Assembly (NCBI GenBank): GCA_031267825.1
Contig: JAIRYJ010000034.1
Coordinates: 62,001-126,000, forward strand
Length of the DNA stretch: 64,000 nucleotides
From: Bifidobacteriaceae bacterium
GTDB lineage: Bacteria > Actinomycetota > Actinomycetes > Actinomycetales > WQXJ01
Direction of reading: 5' to 3'
Shown here: positions 45,525 through 55,316 of the stretch, in pieces
Position numbering within the stretch: the stretch's first letter is position 1
How the letters are laid out: every line of letters begins with the position of its first letter
Made by a program: the position numbers and the translations under genes
Notes under the pieces: generated by a model
Databases searched by the model: none
Seen by the model: only the letters and a program-made list of their open reading frames with translations
Told to the model about the DNA's origin: nothing

Positions 45525-46706
45525 TCACCCGGAGATGTATTGCTCTAAGGCCGCCGCCATTTCATCAACCTCAGCCTGATGCGCCGCGATGAATTGTTCT
45601 TGGGAGGTGCGTTCAATCGCCAGGAAACTAGTCACATAGTCAGTCGCCGAACGGCAATTGAAATCCGCCAGCGCGATGGCGATTTCTCTGGGTGTGCCAG
45701 TCAGAGTTGAATAATCCGGTGGCGGATCGGTCTCCGCTGTCCAGTAATTACCGTCCTGGTCAGTGTGGATAGCTAGACTCCAAGCCCCCGCCGGGCCGTC
45801 AAAACGGCCCGAAGGCACATCCGCGCTACCAGCACCGGGTTGACGGTTAATCTCTGGGAAATCCTGCCCAAAACATTGACGCCAGGCGCTGTCCGGGCCA
45901 TCAATCTCCGTCCGGCCCAAGAAACGTTCGCTGTACATTTCTTCGGCCTGGTCACGCATATCCATAATGAGCGTCTCATAGGGCGCGGTTGGTGACTGAT
46001 CAGCTATTTCCGCATCTGGGACTGGATAAGCCGTGGCGGCGCCACCCTGGCAACCACCAACATCCGGCACTGGCGTATCTCCGGAGTTCTCATAATCAAA
46101 TCCCGCTAGATCCGCGCCGACCAGCGCGGCGTTGTAGCGTTTCGACTCGTCCGGGTCTAGTGACGCCGCGTATATCTGATTCAGGTCAGGCGTTGAACCC
46201 TCATCAGCCTCGTCATAGGCGCCGTAGCCGCTGCCTTCCACACTCGCCAGGTCCTCCGGCAACCACGGCACCCAAAGTCGATGCTCGGAAGCCGCACCGG
46301 CGGCATCGTCCAAACCACCCGCGCCGCCGACATCACCCCAACCACCCGCGTTATCACCACTATCCGAACCAGACTGACCGGCGTAATACTCAAAGCCCTC
46401 GGCCGCCATGCAACTGATAATGAACTCATCCTGGTTGGCTCGCCATTCATTCCAAACCGCGTCAAGTGGACCGGCGGCCAGCTGATTGGCGGCTTCAATC
46501 AGTCCGTCGTAATAGTCCAACGGCAGCTCTGGGCGTTCCATCCAATCTCTCGATTGAGGCAGGTCAACGGCTGGTGGCGAAGTGACCGGATCTACCGGAG
46601 GTGAACTGAGCGGGGTGGCATCATCAGTTTGGCAACCGCTCATCAACAGAGCGGCGGTCACGGCCGCTGCCGCTAGACCGCCCGACCGGCTAAGAACTAT
46701 CTTCAA
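45525..46706 (-). CDS. Large exporter-associated lipoprotein of unknown function
   Basis: A 393-residue lipoprotein with lipobox LMSGC, a Pro/Ser linker (SSPPVDPVTSPPAVD), an acidic Gly/Ser-rich middle and a conserved C-terminus (LADFNCRSATDYVTSFLAIE ... DEMAAALEQYISG). The start is TTG at 46704-46706 with AAAGGAG upstream. The C-terminus is shared with the remnant at 39285-39593 beside exporter system 1, so the family travels with these exporters. Several cysteines (ISCMAAEG, GGCQGG, QCFGQD, NCRS) could form disulfides. No known domain was recognised. Confidence 0.7.
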   Translation of the reverse strand: MKIVLSRSGGLAAAAVTAALLMSGCQTDDATPLSSPPVDPVTSPPAVDLPQSRDWMERPELPLDYYDGLIEAANQLAAGPLDAVWNEWRANQDEFIISCMAAEGFEYYAGQSGSDSGDNAGGWGDVGGAGGLDDAAGAASEHRLWVPWLPEDLASVEGSGYGAYDEADEGSTPDLNQIYAASLDPDESKRYNAALVGADLAGFDYENSGDTPVPDVGGCQGGAATAYPVPDAEIADQSPTAPYETLIMDMRDQAEEMYSERFLGRTEIDGPDSAWRQCFGQDFPEINRQPGAGSADVPSGRFDGPAGAWSLAIHTDQDGNYWTAETDPPPDYSTLTGTPREIAIALADFNCRSATDYVTSFLAIERTSQEQFIAAHQAEVDEMAAALEQYISG

Positions 46707-46774
46707 CGGGGGCTCCTTTCAGGCAGGATCGCACAAACCTGGCCATTTCGCAGACCCATCCGCCGGACCGGATT

Positions 46775-47089
46775 GTGCTTGGCATTAGCGACAATACAGC
46801 AGCATCAGACCCCTGCGGGCCGGGCGCGTCCGCTGGAATCAACCGCCTGGCACCGGCTGACGCCGCCCGCCTCATCCATTCGAGGCTGCTGCGGGTCCAG
46901 CTGCTCAAGGCGGACACCGCCGCCAGGATCCACCTGGTCTTGGCCCAAGCCAGCATCTCAGGTGGTTCGGTTTATGACGCCCTGGTTGCCCTAACCGCTA
47001 GCGAACATGACGCGCTGTTAGGAACCCGCGATGCCCGGGCAGCGCGGACCTATCAGGCACTCGGCGCCGAATTCAAGGTGCTGAGCTAG
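46775..47089 (+). pseudogene. VapC/PIN-domain toxin remnant
   Basis: A 104-codon frame starting with GTG. The second half (GGSVYDALVALTASEHDALLGTRDARAARTYQALGA, in pieces) matches the C-terminal part of PIN-domain toxins, including the acidic residues in VYDAL and TRD. The first half (LGISDNT ... LKADTAAR) keeps a vague DTS-like start but is too short: VapC proteins are usually about 130 residues and have a second conserved acidic residue in the missing part. No antitoxin gene is adjacent. It is probably a decayed toxin with an internal deletion; a short functional variant is less likely. Confidence 0.5.
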
Positions 47090-47091
47090 CT

Positions 47092-50000
47092 TCAGACAAC
47101 GGTTTTCGAGACCCTGGCGTATGGCTCATCAACTGGAGCCTGATCCAGTGTCAAAGAGACCGCCAAAGTTTCACGCTTGATCAGTTCAGCGTGAACCTGG
47201 ACGGCCGCCTGCCATTGGCGCGGCACAGCCAGCGACAATTCGATCCGGTCCGCCACATGCAAACCAGCCGCCTTACGCTCATCTTGAACTAAGCGGATAA
47301 CGTCACGGGCACAACCCTCAGCCGCCAACGAGTCATCAATCCGCAGGTCAAGCACCACGAATCCGTTACCAGTTAGGACCGTTGCCCCAAAATGGTCACC
47401 CATCGCGTCCTCTACAACCGTCCGGGTGGAATATTCGCCGTCAAGCAAGGTCACCTCACCATCCAATGTCGCTACAACCACACCGCCAGCCTCATCACGC
47501 CGCCAGCCGCCCAGTTTGACAGCCTTGATGACGTCTTGAACGGCCCGCCCTAAACGCGGCCCAGCGACCCGAGCGTTGACTTCCAGTTTGGTGTAAACAC
47601 CGTGACGTTCGGCGGCCTGAGGCGAATACTCAACCAGTTCCAGCGTCTTGACATTAACTTCAGCCTTGATCAGGTCCGCGAACGGTTCGAGCAGGGCGGC
47701 AGCAGCATCCGCCACAACCAGCGACGCCAACGGCTGGCGCGCCCGGATGCCGTGCGTTTTGCGGATCGACAAACCAGCCGAACAGATTTCCCGGACCCGT
47801 TCCATGACCGTTACCAGCGCGTCGTCTTCCACCAGAACTTGCCCGATGCCGTCCGGCCGGGTTTCCAGCGACGGCCAGTCCTCTAGGTGGACAGACCGTC
47901 CGCCGGTCAATCCGCGCCAGATTTCTTCACTCAGCATCGGTAATAGTGGCGCGGTCAGCCTTGTCAACGTTTCTAGAACTGTCCAAAGAACGTTGAAAGC
48001 GGTGGCGTCTTCCTGCCAGAAACGGTCACGTGATTCACGCACATACCAGTTGTTCAGAGCGTCCAAATATTGCCGGATAGCTTCACAAGCTTCAGCGATG
48101 CGGTAAGACTCAAGATCATCAGTCACATCACGCACCAGTTGCCTGGTCCGCGCCAGAATATAGCGGTCCAACGGCACCAGACCATCCAACTCATCAACCC
48201 GGACATGCCGGGCGGTAAGACCAGCCCCAGCGTTAGCCGCGTTGGCGTAAAGACCAAAGAATGACCAGGTGTTCCAAAGCGGTAACAACGCTTGACGGAC
48301 GGCGTCACGGATTGCTTCATCGGTCACCACCAGGTTGCCGCCACGCAGAATGGCGCCAGACATCAAGAACCAGCGCATGGCGTCCGCCCCGTCCCGTTCA
48401 AACACCATCCGCACGTCCGGGAAGTTACCTTTCGATTTGGACATTTTTAGACCGTCATCACCTAGGACAATCCCGTGAGTCAGGCAGGTGCGGAAACTAG
48501 GCTTATCGAATAGCGCGGTCGCTAAGACGTGCAGCGTGTAAAACCAGCCCCGGGTTTGTCCAATGTATTCGACAATGAAATCACCAGGGTAATGCGATTC
48601 GAACCATTCCCGGTTCTCAAACGGATAGTGAACTTGAGCGAACGGCATTGAACCGGATTCGAACCAGCAATCCAGAACCTCAGGCACGCGCCGCATCGTT
48701 GAACTACCAGTTGGGTCATCTGGGTTGGGTCTGGTTAGCTGATCTATGGCTGGGCGGTGTAAATCATCTGGTCTGACACCAAAGTCACGTTCTAGCTCAT
48801 CAAGTGAACCGTAGACATCAACCCGGGGATATTCTGGGTTATCTGAAACCCACACCGGAATTGGTGAACCCCAGTAACGGTTCCGGGAAATTGACCAGTC
48901 CCTCGCCCCAGCCAGCCATTTACCGAATTGGCCGTCTTTGACATGTTCCGGGATCCATTCGATCCGTTGACCTAATTCCACCATCCGGTGACGGATTTTG
49001 GTGACTTCAACAAACCATGAACTGACCGCGTATTGAATCAGTGGCGTGTCACAACGCCAACAATGCGGATAGGGATGGTCATAGCTTTCTTGGCGTAGTA
49101 GCTGGTTTGACTGTTTGAGTGCTTGAGTGATCGGTTTGTTAGCTTCGAAAACGTTCATCCCAGCCCACGGTGCGACTGGTTGGGTGAACCGGCCTTCCGA
49201 GTCGACCGGGTTAACCAGTGCGATCCCGGCCGAATCAGTCACCACTTTGTCTTCTTCACCATAAGCTGGCGCGATGTGCACCAGCCCAGTGCCATCCTCG
49301 GTTGTGACATAGTCCGCCAACACCACCCGGAAAGCGCCGCTGGCGGCCCGGTCAGCGAAGAAATCAAACAACGGGCGGTAGCGTAGCCCGGCCAACTCGC
49401 GACCTTTGAAGCGGGTCAACACCGGCGGTGCGTCACCTAGTTCACGCTTGTAGGCGCCGAGCCGAGCCTCAGCTAGTAGCACCCGTTCACCGGGCATGGT
49501 GGCCGGAGCTACCAGCACATAATCAACTTCAGGGTTGACCGCTAAAGCCAAGTTTGAGGGCAAAGTCCACGGTGTTGTGGTCCAAGCCAAGGCGGACGCT
49601 CCAGCCAAGATGGTCCGCCCGGCTGGGGGGACGGAATCGTCCAAAAGATCCGGCAACAACTCAAACGCGACCGTCACAGCGGTGTCCTGGCGCTGGCGGT
49701 ACACATCATCCATGCGGGTTTCACTAGCGGACAACGGCGTGCCACAGCGGAAGCAATACCACAACACTGAATGCCCTTGATAAATCAGGCCCTTATCCCA
49801 CAACGTTTTGAAAGCCCACATGACGGATTCCATATAGGGCAAATTGAGGGTTTTATAATCGTTCGCGAAATCCACCCAACGGGCTTGACGTGAAACGTAA
49901 TCTTCCCACTCGTCGGTATAACGCAAAACTGACGCCCGGCAGGCGGCGTTGAACTCCGCCACACCCATCAGGTCGATCTCTGATTTGTTCTTGATGCCGA

Positions 50001-50322
50001 GTTCACGTTCGGCTTCGATCTCGGCTGGTAAACCGTGGCAGTCCCAGCCGAAGCGCCGTTCAACCCTGGCGCCACGCATCGTCCGGTAACGCGGCACAAC
50101 GTCTTTGACATAACCGGTCAGCAAGTGCCCGTAATGCGGCAAACCGTTGGCGAAGGGCGGGCCATCGTAGAAGACGAACTCATGTTCGGCCGGGCGCCCG
50201 CTGACTGACGCCTGGAAGGTCTGGTCTTGACCCCAATAGGCCAGGACTTGCTGTTCCAGCAGGGGGAAACTGGGGCTGGCTGGCACATCGGTCAGGTCGG
50301 GGCGGTGCAACGGGTAAGACAT
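47092..50322 (-). CDS. ileS: Isoleucyl-tRNA synthetase (eukaryote-like type)
   Basis: A 1076-residue class I synthetase. The HIGH-type motif is in [15 protein letters not shown] (about residue 60) and the KMSKS motif in [13 protein letters not shown] (about 625), with the editing domain between ([33 protein letters not shown]). Sequence style and C-terminus fit the long eukaryote-like IleRS found in Actinobacteria, often mupirocin-tolerant. GAAGGA precedes the [17 protein letters not shown] and [13 protein letters not shown] carry copies of the short motif dispersed in the window. A T-box leader, known upstream of some actinobacterial ileS genes, was sought and not seen. Confidence 0.96.
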   Translation of the reverse strand: MSYPLHRPDLTDVPASPSFPLLEQQVLAYWGQDQTFQASVSGRPAEHEFVFYDGPPFANGLPHYGHLLTGYVKDVVPRYRTMRGARVERRFGWDCHGLPAEIEAERELGIKNKSEIDLMGVAEFNAACRASVLRYTDEWEDYVSRQARWVDFANDYKTLNLPYMESVMWAFKTLWDKGLIYQGHSVLWYCFRCGTPLSASETRMDDVYRQRQDTAVTVAFELLPDLLDDSVPPAGRTILAGASALAWTTTPWTLPSNLALAVNPEVDYVLVAPATMPGERVLLAEARLGAYKRELGDAPPVLTRFKGRELAGLRYRPLFDFFADRAASGAFRVVLADYVTTEDGTGLVHIAPAYGEEDKVVTDSAGIALVNPVDSEGRFTQPVAPWAGMNVFEANKPITQALKQSNQLLRQESYDHPYPHCWRCDTPLIQYAVSSWFVEVTKIRHRMVELGQRIEWIPEHVKDGQFGKWLAGARDWSISRNRYWGSPIPVWVSDNPEYPRVDVYGSLDELERDFGVRPDDLHRPAIDQLTRPNPDDPTGSSTMRRVPEVLDCWFESGSMPFAQVHYPFENREWFESHYPGDFIVEYIGQTRGWFYTLHVLATALFDKPSFRTCLTHGIVLGDDGLKMSKSKGNFPDVRMVFERDGADAMRWFLMSGAILRGGNLVVTDEAIRDAVRQALLPLWNTWSFFGLYANAANAGAGLTARHVRVDELDGLVPLDRYILARTRQLVRDVTDDLESYRIAEACEAIRQYLDALNNWYVRESRDRFWQEDATAFNVLWTVLETLTRLTAPLLPMLSEEIWRGLTGGRSVHLEDWPSLETRPDGIGQVLVEDDALVTVMERVREICSAGLSIRKTHGIRARQPLASLVVADAAAALLEPFADLIKAEVNVKTLELVEYSPQAAERHGVYTKLEVNARVAGPRLGRAVQDVIKAVKLGGWRRDEAGGVVVATLDGEVTLLDGEYSTRTVVEDAMGDHFGATVLTGNGFVVLDLRIDDSLAAEGCARDVIRLVQDERKAAGLHVADRIELSLAVPRQWQAAVQVHAELIKRETLAVSLTLDQAPVDEPYARVSKTVV

Positions 50323-50683
50323 TGTTGATGCGGTCCTTCACGGCTTGTTTCCAATTCGGCGTGCCGCCGGGTTTTAGTCAGGGTGGCCCCTGGCGCAACA
50401 CTAGCTCCCGTGAGGATAGTCCGCCGAAGCGTCGCCGGGCTACTGCCTCACCCAGCCACGCCACGTCACGTCACTCCCAGCCGCGCCACTGGATAGCTTG
50501 ACGTCAAAGCGTCGAGCGATCCTGGAGTCCCAGGCCGCCAACCACCTAGCCAACTAGGCTCGAGCCAGGCTGGAGCCCCGGGCGGACCGAAACGGGCCCG
50601 CCTGGAACCGGCCAGTCCCGCGGCCCGCACTGACGGTAAACCGCTGGTGCGCCTGGCAGACAAAACAGACAAAAGGAGAACTA
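50323..50683. other. Divergent promoter region ileS / adh with a half REP copy
   Basis: A 361-bp region between divergent genes. GGATAGCTTGACGTCAAAGC (50493-50512) is a half copy of the dispersed palindrome without its core. GAAGGA lies before ileS and AAAAGGAGAA before the dehydrogenase. No T-box sequence (AGGGTGGNACCGCG) or other known leader RNA was found on the ileS side. Confidence 0.55.
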
Positions 50684-51742
50684 ATGCGCGGCTTTGGCAT
50701 GTACTCAGTTGACAATGTTGGCTGGATCGAAAAGGATCGGCCCGAATGTGGCCCGTTGGACGCGATTATCCGTCCAACTATCATCGCTCCCTGCAGTTCA
50801 GATATTCACGTCGCCCACGGCGGCTCAGGCCCTAAAGAAAACGTCATTTTAGGGCATGAAGCGGTTGGCATTGTTGATGAGGTCGGATCATATGTCCGCC
50901 GATTCAAACCAGGCGACCTGGTGGCGGTGCCTTGCGTCACACCAAACTGGCTGTCGCGCGGGGTACAGAACTTCCGCTCCTTCTCCCACGATCAAGGCCC
51001 GTCGGGATCGTTCAAATTTGTCGGCCAAAAAGACGGCGTGATGGCGGAATATTTCCACGTCAACCAAGCCGACCCGAACCTGGCTCACATCCATCCTGGC
51101 GTTGCCCCGGAAGCCGCCCTAATGACAGTTGACATGATGTCCACTGGTTTCCATGGCGTTGAACTGGCCGATGTTGGGATCGGCGAAAAGGTTGTGGTGC
51201 TGGGGATCGGTCCGGTTGGCCTAATGGCGATCGCCGCTGCCGCTTTGCGCGGCGCCAGCCAAATCATCGCCGTTGGGACACGCCCGGCGGCTGTCCGGGT
51301 GGCTCACGAATATGGCGCCTCAGACATCATCTCCTACCATGACGGCCCGCTCGATGAGCAGGTCAAAGCCATGACCCGGGGTAAAGGCGTCCATAAAGTG
51401 ATCGTCGCGGGCGGCGGGCCAGAAGCCTTCGCCCAGGCTATCCGCATGACCCGGCCGAACGGGGTGATCTCTAATGTCAACTTCTTTGACATTTCAGACA
51501 AGATCGCCATCACACCGCTCGATTGGGGTTTAGGCATGGGCGATAAAGACATTCGCGGATCGTTCTGTCCTGGCGGCGGTAAGCGCATCCAGCGTTTGAT
51601 CAACATGATCGAATACGGCCGGATTGATCCGACCCGGATGATTTCACACCGTTTCCATGGTTTTGACGCCATCCCGGAGGCTTTCGCCCTGATGGATCAG
51701 AAAGCCCCTGATCTGATCAAACCGGTCGTTTACCTGGATTAG
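50684..51742 (+). CDS. TBADH-like NADP-dependent secondary alcohol dehydrogenase
   Basis: A 352-residue zinc-type dehydrogenase. The sequence follows the Thermoanaerobacter / Clostridium isopropanol dehydrogenase: GWIEKDRPECGPLDAIIRP, PCSSDIHVAHGG, ILGHEAVGIVDEVG, DMMSTGFHGVELAD. Likely catalytic zinc ligands are Cys in APCSSD, His in LGHEA and Asp in VDMMSTG; the four-cysteine structural zinc site is absent, as in that family. GIGPVGLMAIAAA is the dinucleotide fold, and GTRPAAVRVAHEYGA keeps the Arg and Tyr used for NADPH. It would reduce ketones or aldehydes, or oxidise secondary alcohols. AAAAGGAG precedes the ATG. It stands alone, and a hairpin follows it. Confidence 0.88.
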   Translation: MRGFGMYSVDNVGWIEKDRPECGPLDAIIRPTIIAPCSSDIHVAHGGSGPKENVILGHEAVGIVDEVGSYVRRFKPGDLVAVPCVTPNWLSRGVQNFRSFSHDQGPSGSFKFVGQKDGVMAEYFHVNQADPNLAHIHPGVAPEAALMTVDMMSTGFHGVELADVGIGEKVVVLGIGPVGLMAIAAAALRGASQIIAVGTRPAAVRVAHEYGASDIISYHDGPLDEQVKAMTRGKGVHKVIVAGGGPEAFAQAIRMTRPNGVISNVNFFDISDKIAITPLDWGLGMGDKDIRGSFCPGGGKRIQRLINMIEYGRIDPTRMISHRFHGFDAIPEAFALMDQKAPDLIKPVVYLD

Positions 51743-51782
51743 GCGGACTGGCCCGGCTGCCCGCCCGGTGGGTAGTTGCTGT

Positions 51783-51821
51783 GGGACGGCATCGGGCAAG
51801 TTTTCTGGACGATGCCGCCCC
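51783..51821. terminator. Hairpin made of two inverted copies of the GACGGCATCG motif
   Basis: GGGACGGCATCG (51783-51794) and CGATGCCGCCCC (51810-51821) form a 12-bp stem with one mismatch and a 15-nt loop. It lies 40 bp after the dehydrogenase stop and 60 bp before valS. It is a plausible terminator assembled from the dispersed short motif. Confidence 0.55.
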
Positions 51822-51880
51822 GCCGGTTCGCCGCGACTAACAGACCCAGCCCGGCGGCAAGTCTGGGACAATGAGACACC

Positions 51881-54538
51881 GTGAGTCAACAGCGCCCGCT
51901 TCCCAGTCAATTACCCAACATCCCAGACCGCCCATCACTTGACGGCCTGGAAGCTAAATGGGACCAGATTTGGTCCAACCAGGGGGTTTACACCTTCCGT
52001 CATGGCACCCCACGGGACCAGGTTTATTCGATCGACACTCCGCCACCGACCGTCTCCGGTTCACTGCATGTTGGCCATGTTTTCAGTTACACCCACACAG
52101 ACATAGTCGCCCGTTTCTGGCGGATGCGCGGCAAGCAGGTGTTTTACCCGATGGGCTGGGATGACAACGGTCTGCCAACCGAACGCCGGGTCCAAAACTA
52201 TTACGCTGTGCGCTGCGACCCGTCACTGCCATACGATCCCACCTTCGTTCCACCCCAAGAAGGCGGAGAAGGTAAACCATCCGATGCCGCCCACCAGTTA
52301 CCTGTTTCTAGGCGCAACTTTGTTGAGCTGTGTGAACGCCTGACCGCCCAAGATGAGAAACAATTTGAGGCTCTGTGGCGTCACCTCGGATTATCGGTCG
52401 ACTGGGGGCAGACCTACCAGACAATTGACGCCAACGCCCGGGCCACATCCCAGTTAGCTTTCCTGCGTAACCTGCGCCGAGGCGAGGCTTACCAGCGGTT
52501 AGCACCCACCTTGTGGGATGTGACTTTCCGGACAGCTGTCGCCCAAGCCGAACTGGAGGACCGTATTCGGCCGGGCGCCTACCACCGGGTCGGTTTTGAA
52601 CGACTTGACGGGTATGGCCCAGTTTTTATCGAAACAACCCGGCCTGAACTGCTACCCGCTTGTGTCGCCTTAGTGGCACACCCGGATGACACCCGCTACC
52701 AGGAACTGTTCGGCCAGTTGGTGCGGGTCCCGCTGTTTGGACTTGAGGTGCCGGTGGTCTCCCACCGCCTGGCCGAACCGGACAAAGGTTCTGGTATCGC
52801 GATGGTTTGCACCTTCGGTGATGTGACTGACGTCATCTGGTGGCGTGAACTGAACCTGCCCGCCCGGGCGATCCTCGGCTGGGATGGGCGCATCCTGCCA
52901 GAACCACCAGCCGGTCTTGATTCGGCCGCGGGCCAAGCCGCCTACGGCGAACTGGCCGGATTGACAGCTTTTTCCGCCCGCCAGCGGGTGGTTCAATTGC
53001 TGCGCCAATCGGGCGACTTGGTCGGTGACCCACAACCAATCGAACATCCGGTGAAGTTCTTTGAACGTGGCGACAAACCGTTGGAAATAATCCCAACACG
53101 CCAGTGGTACCTGTCGAATGGCGGAGTTGATCAGGCGTTACGTCAACAGCTTATGCGCCGTGGCAACGAACTGAACTGGTTCCCAGATTTCATGCGGGTG
53201 CGTTATCAGAACTGGGTTGAAGGCCTCAACAGTGACTGGTTGATTTCACGGCAGCGTTTCTTTGGTGTGCCACTACCGGTCTGGTATCAACTCGATCAGT
53301 CCGGCCAGCCGGACTATGACCACCCGGTCCTACCGGACGAATCTGACCTGCCAGTTGATCCAGCGACTGACACACCCCACGGCTACCAGCCGGAACAGCG
53401 TGGCCTGCCGGGCGGTTTCATGGCAGATCCTGATGTGATGGACACTTGGGCGACGTCTTCTCTAACACCGCAGATCGCTTGCGGCTGGCGGAATGATCCG
53501 GCCTTGTTCGCTTCAACATTCCCAATGGATTTGCGTCCCCAAGCGCAGGACATTATCCGGACTTGGCTTTTTTCAACTGTTGTCCGGGCCCATTTGGAGC
53601 AGGCTACATTACCCTTCTATAACGCCGCTATCAGTGGTTTTATCCTTGACCCGAACCGCAAGAAGATGTCCAAATCGAAGGGCAATGTGGTCACGCCGAT
53701 GAATCTGCTGGAAGAGTTCGGCTCGGACGCGGTGCGCTATTGGGCGGCTGCCGCCAGGCTCGGCACTGATGCCGCTTTTGACACCGGGCAGATGAAAGTT
53801 GGGCGCCGTTTAGCGATCAAGATCTTGAACGCCTCTAAGTTCGTTTTGTCTTTCCTGGATGGTTCGGTTGACGGCTCGGTTGACCGTTCAGTTGATGGTT
53901 CAGCGGACGCTTCGGTGGCGTCCACCTGGTTAGACGTGACTAATCCGGTAGATCTAGCGATGCTGGCCGAACTGCGTTCGGTGATCAGCCGGGCGACCGA
54001 CGCCCTGGCCGCCTACGACCACACCAGGGCGCTGGAGGTGACAGAAACGTTCTTCTGGACCTTCTGTGACGATTACATTGAACTGGTCAAAGCGCGCGCC
54101 CATGGCGAGGCCGGCCCGGCCGGTGCGGCCAGCGCGCGCCAAGCGATGGCTTTAGCACTAACCACCCTGTTGCGCCTATTCGCACCATTCCAGCCTTTCG
54201 CCACAGCCGAAGTCTGGTCCTGGTGGCACGGCTCAGAAGAATCAGTTCACCGCCAAGCTTGGCCCACCCCGGAAGACCTACCAGCCACCGGCGACCCAGC
54301 CATCTTGGCCGCTGCGGGCGCCGTGCTGGGCGTCTTACGCCGGGCCAAATCTGAAGCCAAAGTTTCAATGCGGACAGAACTGGCCAGCGCCAGCGTCGGC
54401 GTGCCGACGGCCCTGACCGGACCGGCCACAGCCGCTAAAGCCGACATCATGGCGGCTGGACGGACGCTGGAACTGACTTTGACGGCATCGGACAACGACA
54501 TCATTGAACTGACGGCCGTCGAATTCGCTCAAACCTGA
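51881..54538 (+). CDS. valS: Valyl-tRNA synthetase
   Basis: An 885-residue class I synthetase. The HIGH motif is in GSLHVGHVFSYTHTD (about 63) and KMSKS in [14 protein letters not shown] (about 594); the editing domain carries FIETTRPELLPACVALVAHP and GSGIAMVCTFGD. It ends after the anticodon-binding domain without the long C-terminal coiled-coil arm of E. coli-type enzymes, as in the actinobacterial/archaeal-like branch. Residues about 660-682 are a DGSVDGSVDRSVDGSADAS repeat insertion after the catalytic core. The start is GTG at 51881 without a good ribosome site; GACAAT eight bases upstream suggests a leaderless message. It is not linked to folC here. Confidence 0.95.
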   Translation: MSQQRPLPSQLPNIPDRPSLDGLEAKWDQIWSNQGVYTFRHGTPRDQVYSIDTPPPTVSGSLHVGHVFSYTHTDIVARFWRMRGKQVFYPMGWDDNGLPTERRVQNYYAVRCDPSLPYDPTFVPPQEGGEGKPSDAAHQLPVSRRNFVELCERLTAQDEKQFEALWRHLGLSVDWGQTYQTIDANARATSQLAFLRNLRRGEAYQRLAPTLWDVTFRTAVAQAELEDRIRPGAYHRVGFERLDGYGPVFIETTRPELLPACVALVAHPDDTRYQELFGQLVRVPLFGLEVPVVSHRLAEPDKGSGIAMVCTFGDVTDVIWWRELNLPARAILGWDGRILPEPPAGLDSAAGQAAYGELAGLTAFSARQRVVQLLRQSGDLVGDPQPIEHPVKFFERGDKPLEIIPTRQWYLSNGGVDQALRQQLMRRGNELNWFPDFMRVRYQNWVEGLNSDWLISRQRFFGVPLPVWYQLDQSGQPDYDHPVLPDESDLPVDPATDTPHGYQPEQRGLPGGFMADPDVMDTWATSSLTPQIACGWRNDPALFASTFPMDLRPQAQDIIRTWLFSTVVRAHLEQATLPFYNAAISGFILDPNRKKMSKSKGNVVTPMNLLEEFGSDAVRYWAAAARLGTDAAFDTGQMKVGRRLAIKILNASKFVLSFLDGSVDGSVDRSVDGSADASVASTWLDVTNPVDLAMLAELRSVISRATDALAAYDHTRALEVTETFFWTFCDDYIELVKARAHGEAGPAGAASARQAMALALTTLLRLFAPFQPFATAEVWSWWHGSEESVHRQAWPTPEDLPATGDPAILAAAGAVLGVLRRAKSEAKVSMRTELASASVGVPTALTGPATAAKADIMAAGRTLELTLTASDNDIIELTAVEFAQT

Positions 54539-54633
54539 CCGGCCGCCAACCGCCCTAGAAACCTACCCGGCAGCCCTGGCCGTCGCCAAGCGACCCGAAG
54601 CCCAGGCAATCGGCCGGGGGCGCCTCAGCCAGT

Positions 54634-55080
54634 TCAGCGCTTCGGGCGGGTACGGGCAACCAAACGGGTCGCCGCCCAGTCATGGCCAGCCGAGACAGTT
54701 GAGGTGGCGTGCAAGCCGGCGATGGCGGCCGCCTCAGAGATGTCAGACGATTCGACATAACCTGACCGGCCCGGCTTGGGCGTCAAAACCCAGACCACGC
54801 CGCCGTCCTCAAGCGGACCCAAGGCATCGACGATGGTGTCAGTCAGGTCACCATCACCGTCACGCCACCAGATGAGGGCCACATCAGTGACATCATCCCA
54901 GTCTTCGTCAGCCAATTCGGCGCCGATCGTGTCCTCAATCGCGTCCCGTAAGTCATGATCGACGTCGTCGTCATAGCCGATTTCCTGGACAACCTGGCCG
55001 TTAGCCAGGCCAGGTAGCGCGGCCGACCCGGATGGGCCGCCGGGTTTAGAGTTCGTATCTTTGGGGCTCAACGTGCTCAT
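54634..55080 (-). CDS. DUF3052 family protein
   Basis: A 148-residue acidic cytosolic protein of an actinobacterial conserved family. Diagnostic sequences are GQVVQEIGYDDDVDHDLRDA, DEDWDDVTDVALIWWRDGDG and GGVVWVLTPKPGRSGYVE. Function is unknown. In relatives it lies close to aceE and the fatty-acid regulator gene (Rv2239c near Rv2242), and here it sits beside that regulator, divergently. ATG at 55078-55080 is chosen over a TTG three codons earlier. It is convergent with valS. Confidence 0.9.
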   Translation of the reverse strand: MSTLSPKDTNSKPGGPSGSAALPGLANGQVVQEIGYDDDVDHDLRDAIEDTIGAELADEDWDDVTDVALIWWRDGDGDLTDTIVDALGPLEDGGVVWVLTPKPGRSGYVESSDISEAAAIAGLHATSTVSAGHDWAATRLVARTRPKR

Positions 55081-55279
55081 CAAGTCCAACGTTAGCCCAG
55101 TTGACGGCTAGGTGCATGCGCCGAACCGCCCAGAACCGCACCACCCAGCCAGCGGTTTAGGCCCACCCCCGGCAAGACCAGGGCCGGGCAGGCGCCAAGC
55201 AGGCTGACTGGCGGGCCGATTGGCGGGAGACAGCCCCTTAGACGGGACCGTTGAGGCAGTCCGGCCTGAAACACGACTG

Positions 55280-55296
55280 TTGTGGGACTCCCACAA
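55280..55296. promoter_or_regulatory. Inverted repeat at the PucR-type regulator promoter
   Basis: TTGTGGG and CCCACAA flank a 3-base spacer, 20-37 bp before the regulator ATG. TAGGAT at 55306-55311, six bases before the ATG, could be a -10 box of a leaderless transcript, in which case the repeat overlaps the -35 region and would suit autoregulation. Confidence 0.45.
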
Positions 55297-55316
55297 TCTG
55301 GACTTAGGATTGCGTT

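Noticed and set aside
50323-50480. Possible T-box leader before ileS
   Set aside because: Actinobacterial ileS genes can have one, but no AGGGTGGNACCGCG-like sequence or specifier stem is visible on the minus strand.
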